Source of the DNA: an uncultured Muribaculaceae bacterium
GTDB lineage: Bacteria > Bacteroidota > Bacteroidia > Bacteroidales > Muribaculaceae
DNA: 13,826 nucleotides
Assembly: GCA_910585285.1 (NCBI GenBank)
Contig: CAJUDL010000040.1
Span: 17,315 to 31,140 of the forward strand
Reading direction: 5' to 3'
The position numbers and the translations under genes were made by a program. Each line of letters begins with the position of its first letter. Within the stretch, counting starts at the first letter, position 1. Shown here piece by piece: positions 9,361 to 13,826 of this stretch. Below the pieces are notes generated by a model. It did no database searches and was not told the DNA's origin. It was given only the letters and a program-made list of their open reading frames with translations.

Positions 9361-9402
9361 ACATAAAAAATGAAAGCGCCGAGAGCGGATGGCTCTCAGC
9401 GC
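9361..9402 (-). terminator. Intrinsic terminator after fecR, before susC
   Basis: An 11-bp stem (arms 9376-9386 and 9392-9402, loop GGATG on the plus strand) is followed on the minus strand by a T-rich run. Read on the minus strand the stem has one G-U pair and no mismatch; read on the plus strand the same position is a C-A mismatch. The T-rich tail also lies on the minus-strand exit side. Both points indicate termination of minus-strand transcripts coming from fecR. It could act as an attenuator if some transcripts read through into susC. Confidence 0.85.
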
Positions 9403-9437
9403 CGATATTGGCTGGAAATTTGGATTCGGGAAAATTT

Positions 9438-9475
9438 GGGCTCGCCGGGATTTGGAAAACTTCCGGCTTGCGCCC
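9438..9475 (-). other. Second hairpin in the fecR-susC spacer, structured 3' UTR or small RNA candidate
   Basis: Within the 251-nt spacer 9280-9530 there is a second two-part stem: GGGC (9438-9441) pairs with GCCC (9472-9475), and GCCGG (9444-9448) pairs with CCGGC (9463-9467), with a small internal loop and a 14-nt apical loop. No T-run follows it on the minus strand, so it does not look like a terminator. It lies between the fecR stop and the terminator at 9361-9402. The rest of the spacer has no convincing reading frame. Confidence 0.4.
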
Positions 9476-9530
9476 TCAGCACAGTATGGATTACGGCAGA
9501 AAAATTTCGGTAGATTCTTTTGATTGGGGT

Positions 9531-10466
9531 CTATTTCGAATAGATGCGGCGCAGGATTCGGAGGGCTTCGTCGAGATCGTTGGAGGGGAGGGCTCCAATG
9601 AAGTTTTCATCGATCATCCCTTTTATTTCCGGATCAAGTGTGGTTGAATATGTCTGTTCAAGACGATCTATGAGATATTCGGGAGTGACGTTGTCGAAAT
9701 ATATCTCTTTTGATGTCCATGAAGAGGAGTTTTGCAATGAGTCTATGGGTTTTACAATAACTTCTCCGGTGGCATTGTCAATTATTATCTTTGTTTTGGG
9801 GGCGACATCAATGATTTTTTCAGAGTCTTTGCGGGTCATGGAGACAGTTCCATTGTCGAGTGAAAGTTCGGAATATTTTGCTCCGGGACGCGAAAGAAGA
9901 TTGAATGCTGTTCCTTTCACGGTTACAGTAATTGTGGGAGTAAAGATGATGAATGGGACATTGGCATCTTTTGCCACTTCAAAATATGCCTCACCGTTGA
10001 AAGATACTTCCCGGTTGTCTTTCTTAAAAGCGGAGGGGAAAGAGAAGGTAGAGTTTCCATTTATTTTTACGGAGGTGCCGTCTGGAAGCATGAGGGAGGA
10101 CGTTTCATTCAAGGCAGTAGTTATGGTGCACATCCCGGTCTCAACATTAGAAGAGTTTCCGATATATAACCATATTGTCCCAATCATTATCAGGGGCACA
10201 AGAACGGAGGCGGCAATAAGCATAAACCTCTTGAACGTTTTGACCTTTTTTTGACTGGTATTGCCGAAGAGTTGGGAATCGATACGTGATTTTGTTTCAT
10301 CTATCATCTCTTGAGAGATATATTCCGGATCTGCGTCCCTCATGTCTCGGCAGAGGAGAAGTGTTGTCAGCTCTTCATCGGAAGAAGCATTGAAGCGTTC
10401 TCTGAGCTCTTTGAGCTCGGAGAGGGAGAGCTGATCATTTATGAGTTTATCGAATAGATCATTCAT
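9531..10466 (-). CDS. FecR-family anti-sigma factor, single-pass membrane protein
   Basis: A 311-residue inner-membrane regulator that holds its ECF sigma factor inactive until the outer-membrane transporter signals. The cytoplasmic N-terminal part (1-80) is helical and would bind the sigma factor. One transmembrane helix spans about 81-103 (FMLIAASVLVPLIMIGTIWLY) and is preceded by a basic stretch KKVKTFKR. The periplasmic FecR domain covers about 112-208, with LMLPDGTSVKINGNSTFSF, FNGEAYFEVAKD and VTVKGTAFNL. A C-terminal DUF4974-like region (about 253-310) contains EIYFDNVTPEYLIDRLEQ and matches the STN-contacting end of Bacteroidota FecR proteins. It lies 19 nt after the sigma gene and directly upstream of an STN-bearing SusC, which is the standard arrangement of this signalling triad. 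Confidence 0.96.
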   Translation of the reverse strand: MNDLFDKLINDQLSLSELKELRERFNASSDEELTTLLLCRDMRDADPEYISQEMIDETKSRIDSQLFGNTSQKKVKTFKRFMLIAASVLVPLIMIGTIWLYIGNSSNVETGMCTITTALNETSSLMLPDGTSVKINGNSTFSFPSAFKKDNREVSFNGEAYFEVAKDANVPFIIFTPTITVTVKGTAFNLLSRPGAKYSELSLDNGTVSMTRKDSEKIIDVAPKTKIIIDNATGEVIVKPIDSLQNSSSWTSKEIYFDNVTPEYLIDRLEQTYSTTLDPEIKGMIDENFIGALPSNDLDEALRILRRIYSK

Positions 10467-10485
10467 GACTTGAAGTTTAGATTGT

Positions 10486-11085
10486 TCATAGGTATATACT
10501 GGACTGAATATTTGTAGAGTACACTAATATGGCAGTGAGTGGGAAAATCTCAGGATATTGTGACAGTCTTTTACGCAGGTTTTTCAATCCTACGGAAAGA
10601 GCATTTTTTACAGTCTGTATGCTGAGATCCAGCTCATCGGCAATCTCCTTGTTTGACAATCCTCTGAATTTGGAGAGAATGATCGCATCTCGTTGTGAAC
10701 GTGGAAGTTCGTTGATTTCAGAAAGAATGATTTTTCTAAATTCTTCATATTCGATATTGGCGCGATCCTCTACGGGGTGCTTGTCATCCCTGAGAGATAC
10801 AAATTCTTCGTATATAGGACTGTTAAGCTTTCTTCGGAAATAGTAAAGAATGCTGTTTCTTAATGCCGCTGACAGAAAAGGGGAAAGCGATTCTGTGTTT
10901 TGAATGGAATGCCTGTTTTTCCAGAGTGATATGAATATATCTTGTATGATCTCCTCTGCATCTTCAATAATTCTGACATATGAGAGACAATAAGACATAA
11001 GTTTAGTGGCATACATCCCGTATATTGTATCGAATGCATGCCTGTCATCGTTTTTCAATTGTATTATAAGGTCGTGTTCACTCAT
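10486..11085 (-). CDS. ECF RNA polymerase sigma factor (Bacteroidota PUL type)
   Basis: A 199-residue extracytoplasmic-function sigma factor that would direct RNA polymerase to the locus promoters. Region 2 lies at about 22-88 (YATKLMSYCLSYV, then DAEEIIQDIFISLWKNR). Region 4 lies at about 125-175 (LPRSQRDAIILSKFRGLS, with helix-turn-helix NKEIADELDLSIQTVKNAL). A hydrophobic tail (FPLTAILVYSTN) ends the protein, as seen in many Bacteroidota sigma factors of this group. The ATG at 11085 is chosen because MSEHDLIIQLKNDD is a typical start for the family. A TTG 16 codons upstream would add a Ser/Leu-rich extension of no recognisable kind. The fecR-like gene follows after 19 nt, so the two are co-transcribed. 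Confidence 0.96.
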   Translation of the reverse strand: MSEHDLIIQLKNDDRHAFDTIYGMYATKLMSYCLSYVRIIEDAEEIIQDIFISLWKNRHSIQNTESLSPFLSAALRNSILYYFRRKLNSPIYEEFVSLRDDKHPVEDRANIEYEEFRKIILSEINELPRSQRDAIILSKFRGLSNKEIADELDLSIQTVKNALSVGLKNLRKRLSQYPEIFPLTAILVYSTNIQSSIYL

Positions 11086-11164
11086 GACAGGTGATAGAAG
11101 TAGAGATTGGCTCGTTTTTGGATGCGAACTCAATTCTCCTAAATATATGGTTGCAGAAACGGGG

Positions 11165-11176
11165 GAAAAGTACTAT
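11165..11176 (-). promoter_or_regulatory. Candidate sigma-gene promoter element ATAGTACTTTTC
   Basis: On the minus strand the 12-mer ATAGTACTTTTC lies 79 nt before the sigma ATG. It differs at one position from the element before susC (9330-9341), as expected if the sigma factor drives both its own gene and susC. An AAACA lies 9 nt upstream here and 10 nt upstream of the susC copy. Its upstream side runs into the terminator palindrome 11180-11219, so any -35 contacts would fall within that palindrome. It also resembles the primary-sigma -7 consensus TAnnTTTG, so the ECF assignment is inference. Confidence 0.4.
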
Positions 11177-11179
11177 CTA

Positions 11180-11219
11180 AGAAACTGTTTAAATTTATTC
11201 CGAAATTTAAACAGTTTCT
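11180..11219 (-). terminator. 17-bp perfect inverted repeat ending the rsmG-hydrolase unit
   Basis: The arm AGAAACTGTTTAAATTT (11180-11196) and its exact reverse complement (11203-11219) flank a 6-nt loop. The palindrome begins 4 nt after the stop codon of the metallo-hydrolase gene on the minus strand. The stem is AT-rich and no long T-run follows, so it is a weaker canonical terminator than the one at 9361-9402. It may instead be an mRNA-stabilising or dispersed intergenic palindrome. Position directly after a stop and before a new regulatory unit favours transcription end. Confidence 0.7.
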
Positions 11220-11223
11220 AAGG

Positions 11224-11892
11224 TTATTTCAACCTGTAGTGGGGATTATCCGCAAGGAACGGATTGGCGGCACGTTCGCGACCAATGGTAGTGGCGGGAC
11301 CGTGTCCGGGATAAACCACTGTGGAATCGGGAAGAGGAAGAAGATTCTCACGTATGGCTTTGATCAATTGCGTCCCATTTCCTCCAGGAAGATCCGTTCG
11401 CCCTACGGAACCTTGGAAAAGCGCGTCTCCCGTAATTACGAAATCGTCCTCCTTATCATAGAGTGCGATGCTGCCAGGAGAATGTCCCGGAACATGCAAT
11501 ACTTCAAGTTTTCCTGAACCTACCTTTATTATGTCGCCTTCCTTCAGGTATGTGTCTATGGATACATCTTCTATTTTTTCCATAATTCCGAAAGCATCCG
11601 CCTGCATCTGCAGCCTTTTGCCCAGAAATTCATCATCCTTGTGTCCGAGCACGGGCACCCCGAATCTTTTTTTTGCAAAAGAGACTCCTACGGCATGGTC
11701 AACGTGCAGATGCGTGTTGATTATGTTGGTAACGGCGAGATTATTGCGTTCTATGAAATTCACAATTGCATTTTCTTCTTCCGTGTTTATCATACCCGGG
11801 TCAACTATCACGCACTTTCCCTCTTTCGGATCATAAACCGCATAAGTGTTTATGCCGAACAGGCTGAATTCAAATTTGGCTATTTTCAACAT
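11224..11892 (-). CDS. MBL-fold metallo-hydrolase, glyoxalase II-like
   Basis: A 222-residue cytoplasmic metallo-beta-lactamase-fold hydrolase with all metal ligands of the glyoxalase II group: THLHVDH with His61, His63, Asp65 and His66, then VPGHSPGS with His137, ITGDALF with Asp156, and VYPGHGP with His197. It also has GSVGRTDLPGG at about 161-171, common in the short YcbL-like hydrolases. The length fits this short type, which lacks the C-terminal helical substrate domain of true glyoxalase II. Thioester hydrolysis is therefore possible but not certain. There is no signal peptide. The ATG overlaps the rsmG stop in ATGTTGA (7 nt), so the two are translationally coupled. Confidence 0.93.
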   Translation of the reverse strand: MLKIAKFEFSLFGINTYAVYDPKEGKCVIVDPGMINTEEENAIVNFIERNNLAVTNIINTHLHVDHAVGVSFAKKRFGVPVLGHKDDEFLGKRLQMQADAFGIMEKIEDVSIDTYLKEGDIIKVGSGKLEVLHVPGHSPGSIALYDKEDDFVITGDALFQGSVGRTDLPGGNGTQLIKAIRENLLPLPDSTVVYPGHGPATTIGRERAANPFLADNPHYRLK

Positions 11893-12509
11893 ACGGTGTA
11901 AACAATTTTTTTAGTATCAAAGAAGGGTTCTGAGAAATATTCGCTTATATTCACTATTTCGCTGCTATGCATAAGGTTTTTCATTTCTGCTGAGATATCT
12001 CCTCCTTTAAGCGTGATAAGCCCATTCGGGAGGGCGTTATGTTGCTCTTTGGATATGTTTTTGCGGCAGATTTTCAACAGATCGGGTTGCGGCATGACCG
12101 CACGACTCACCACAAAGTCAAATTTATCCTTGCATTCAGCCACATCACCATGTTGAAAAGTAACGTTGGCGAGTCCGCAGGCTTTTGCTATTTCCTTGGC
12201 AACAAGGAGCTTTTTACCTGTGCGGTCGATAAGGTGGAAATGCACCTTTGGAAAAAGAACTGCCAAGGGGAGTCCGGGGAGACCACCGCCTGTGCCGAAA
12301 TCCATAACGCGCGAACCGTCGGTAAAATTAATGAATTTGGCAATAGCGAGGGAATGAAGGAGATGGTTTATTTCAAGATTGTCAATATCTTTACGTGAAA
12401 TAACGTTGATCTTTGCATTCCATTCAGGATAAAGCTCAAGCATCTTCAAAAAAGATTCATTTTGCTTTTCCGAAAGATTTGGGAAATATTTGAAAATGAT
12501 ATGTTCCAT
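11886..12509 (-). CDS. rsmG: 16S rRNA (guanine527-N7)-methyltransferase RsmG
   Basis: A 207-residue SAM-dependent methyltransferase that modifies G527 of 16S rRNA in the decoding-site region of the small subunit. Family markers are EWNAKINVIS (about 29-38), the SAM-binding motif VMDFGTGGGLPGLPLA (68-83), HLIDRTGKKLLVAKEIA (about 92-108), and VVSRAV (133-138). The length is normal for the family and the frame is intact. The gene is first in a two-gene unit with the MBL-fold hydrolase. Its ATG is only 10 nt after the hairpin at 12520-12558, leaving little room for a normal leader if transcription starts downstream of that hairpin. Confidence 0.97.
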   Translation of the reverse strand: MEHIIFKYFPNLSEKQNESFLKMLELYPEWNAKINVISRKDIDNLEINHLLHSLAIAKFINFTDGSRVMDFGTGGGLPGLPLAVLFPKVHFHLIDRTGKKLLVAKEIAKACGLANVTFQHGDVAECKDKFDFVVSRAVMPQPDLLKICRKNISKEQHNALPNGLITLKGGDISAEMKNLMHSSEIVNISEYFSEPFFDTKKIVYTVC

Positions 12510-12519
12510 ACTATTATAA

Positions 12520-12558
12520 CAAAAGAACAGCCGATTTATTGAATCGGCTGTTCTTTTG
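12520..12558 (-). terminator. 17-bp perfect hairpin between glgP and rsmG
   Basis: A perfect 17-bp stem (12520-12536 with 12542-12558, loop TATTG on the plus strand) has the GC-rich core CAGCCGAT flanked by an A-run on one arm and a T-run on the other. It has the shape of an intrinsic terminator readable on either strand. All genes here run on the minus strand, so ending the glgP transcript is the likely role. It stands unusually close to the rsmG start. Confidence 0.8.
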
Positions 12559-12560
12559 TT

Positions 12561-12595
12561 TAATGTTTAATTTCTAATGAGTAATGTTTAATTAG
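12561..12595. repeat. Heptanucleotide repeat array, five units beginning TAAT
   Basis: Five consecutive 7-nt units begin at 12561, 12568, 12575, 12582 and 12589, each starting TAAT; two are exactly TAATGTT. The period is exact, without insertions. A facing array with the same consensus lies at 12614-12641. Confidence 0.65.
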
Positions 12596-12613
12596 TGAGG
12601 CGGATGCCAATTG

Positions 12614-12641
12614 CACATTCAACATTACACATTATGCATTA
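12614..12641. repeat. Facing heptanucleotide repeat array, four units ending CATT
   Basis: Four 7-nt units at 12614, 12621, 12628 and 12635 have the form NNCATTA (the first ends CATTC). Read on the minus strand they are TAATGNN, the same consensus as the array at 12561-12595. The two arrays are in register for pairing: unit 12582-12588 is the exact reverse complement of unit 12621-12627. The array ends 2 nt before the glgP stop codon. Confidence 0.65.
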
Positions 12642-12643
12642 AT

Positions 12644-13826
12644 TCAAAACCAGCGCACGTATGCGAAGTCCTGTCGATGAGGGAGCTCTGCGTTCTTGGG
12701 ATACATGCGGAGAGCATAGCGGTATATGCCGGCTTCTTTAAGAGCAGTTTTGAGCTCGTAAGTGTAGAGGTTGCCGTCGCGTTTCACAATGTTGAGGTCT
12801 GCACGACCATCAAACTTGCTTTCGCCATGTTCCTCTTTGTAATAAACGAGTTCAACGCCGATAGAGTCGCCAAGACCCTTGGTGTCGAGCACAACATTGA
12901 TATCGATTTTGTCACCTGCGCGAGAAGCTCCTGTGTGAGACTCATCGAAGTTGGATGAAACAACCTGAATGCTATCCCATTTTGAAGCCACTTCCTCTTT
13001 CCATGCCACGATCTCACGAGCTTTTGCAAAATCGTTAGCCTCAAGTTTGGCAGCGCGTTTTGCCTCGGGGATATAGAAACGTGAGATGTAGTCGTCGAGC
13101 TGACGCTTCATTGTGAAGTGGGGAGCGATGTTGCCGATCGAACGTTTGATGTACTGAATCCATTCAGGACTGTAGCCTTTGTAGTTCTTATTGAAATAGA
13201 GAGGTATGATCTCGTTTTCAAGCATAGAATAGATAGTGGCTGCATCGAGTTTATCCTGCTGTGCCTGATCGGTGAATGTGCGTTTGTCGGTGAGTGCCCA
13301 GCCTGCTTTTTCATCGAAACGATAGCCTTCATACCACCAGCCGTCGAGCACTGAGAAATTGAGCACACCATTCATCTCAGCTTTCTCACCGGATGTTCCG
13401 GAAGCCTCGAGAGGACGGGTTGGAGTATTCAGCCAGATGTCGACACCGGTAACAAGGCGTTTTGCCACGATCATGTTGTAGTCTTCAAGGAAGATGATCT
13501 TACCGGAGAACTGAGGCATCTTTGAAATCTCGGTGATTCTCTTGATGAGACCCTGACCTGCGCCATCGGCGGGGTGAGCTTTACCTGAGAAGATGAACTG
13601 AACAGGATATTTTTCGTTGTTCACGATCTTTGCAAGACGATCAAGATCAGTGAAGAGAAGGTGTGCGCGCTTGTATGTTGCGAAACGACGAGCAAAACCG
13701 ATGATGAGGGCGTTGGGGTTGATCTTGTCAACGATCTTCATCACCTCGGTTGGATCACCCTGGTTCTTAAGCCATTTCTCTTTGAAATCTTTCTTCACGA
13801 AATTGATGAATTTATTCTTCATCGTC
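12644..13826 (-). CDS. glgP: Alpha-glucan (glycogen) phosphorylase, C-terminal part (5' end off window)
   Basis: The visible 393 residues are the C-terminal half of a GT35 alpha-glucan phosphorylase, which releases glucose 1-phosphate from glycogen or maltodextrin in the cytoplasm using pyridoxal phosphate. Diagnostic segments, numbered from the first visible Met (13822), are GFARRFATYKRAHLLFTDLD (42-61), FSGKAHPADGAGQGLIK (78-94), EDYNMIVAKRLVTGVDIWLN (113-132) and EASGTSGEKAEMNG (139-152). Lys147 aligns with the PLP-binding lysine of the EASGTxxxK motif in E. coli GlgP. The shape matches the shorter phosphorylase type common in Bacteroidota and archaea rather than the long E. coli type. The frame stays open to the window edge, so the Met at 13822 is probably internal. 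The stop is TGA at 12646-12644, ending in YVRWF. Confidence 0.95.
   Translation of the reverse strand, partial: TMKNKFINFVKKDFKEKWLKNQGDPTEVMKIVDKINPNALIIGFARRFATYKRAHLLFTDLDRLAKIVNNEKYPVQFIFSGKAHPADGAGQGLIKRITEISKMPQFSGKIIFLEDYNMIVAKRLVTGVDIWLNTPTRPLEASGTSGEKAEMNGVLNFSVLDGWWYEGYRFDEKAGWALTDKRTFTDQAQQDKLDAATIYSMLENEIIPLYFNKNYKGYSPEWIQYIKRSIGNIAPHFTMKRQLDDYISRFYIPEAKRAAKLEANDFAKAREIVAWKEEVASKWDSIQVVSSNFDESHTGASRAGDKIDINVVLDTKGLGDSIGVELVYYKEEHGESKFDGRADLNIVKRDGNLYTYELKTALKEAGIYRYALRMYPKNAELPHRQDFAYVRWF

Noticed and set aside
9544..10254. Long plus-strand reading frame of 236 codons
   Set aside because: It lies fully antisense to the fecR-like gene, has no recognisable domain, and the minus-strand frame shows clear FecR motifs.
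11086..11133. Upstream TTG start adding 16 residues to the sigma factor
   Set aside because: The ATG at 11085 gives the usual sigma-factor N-terminus; the extension has no family similarity and would begin with a rare start codon.
12510..12520. TATAAT-like box just before rsmG as a promoter
   Set aside because: A start from it would fall at or inside the coding region, and Bacteroidota primary promoters use TAnnTTTG rather than TATAAT.
12510..12643. CRISPR-like array in the glgP-rsmG spacer
   Set aside because: The repeats are only 7 nt long with no spacers between them, and no cas genes are in the window.

Overview
The window is a piece of a Bacteroidota (Bacteroidales) chromosome. The main evidence is a SusC/SusD pair, an ECF sigma factor with a FecR-type anti-sigma factor, BACON and DUF5689 domains, a Bacteroidota-style short alpha-glucan phosphorylase, and the absence of obvious Shine-Dalgarno sequences. 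The style is compatible with Muribaculaceae or a close relative, but the sequence alone does not prove the family. All ten genes lie on the minus strand, so transcription runs from the right edge to the left edge.

Right part (about 11,180 to the right edge): housekeeping genes. In transcription order these are the C-terminal part of an alpha-glucan phosphorylase (glgP), a 134-nt spacer, and then rsmG (16S rRNA m7G527 methyltransferase) overlapping a glyoxalase II-like metallo-beta-lactamase-fold hydrolase by 7 nt. The spacer holds a perfect 17-bp hairpin and two facing arrays of a heptanucleotide repeat. A second perfect 17-bp hairpin follows the hydrolase and closes the unit.

Left part (1 to about 11,180): a polysaccharide-utilization-type locus with its own regulation. 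An ECF sigma factor and its membrane anti-sigma factor form the first transcription unit. A 251-nt spacer with a strong minus-strand terminator follows. Then come a SusC-type TonB-dependent transporter with an N-terminal STN signalling domain, a SusD lipoprotein, a lipoprotein of the endonuclease/exonuclease/phosphatase (EEP) fold, a large BACON + DUF5689 lipoprotein, and the N-terminal 287 codons of a secreted GH3 glycoside hydrolase that runs off the left edge. Gaps in this operon are 34, 14 and 5 nt, and the last junction is a 13-nt overlap, so co-transcription is very likely.

Proposed working model: ligand in the SusC/SusD transporter is sensed through the STN domain. This is relayed to the periplasmic part of the FecR-like protein, which releases the ECF sigma factor to transcribe susC and the genes after it. 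An 11/12 identical motif lies upstream of both the sigma gene and susC and is a candidate shared promoter element. The unusual part is the surface phosphodiesterase/nuclease-like EEP lipoprotein paired with a BACON/DUF5689 protein and a GH3 enzyme. This suggests a substrate carrying phosphodiesters, or a nucleic-acid-linked or phospho-decorated glycan. That substrate is inference only.
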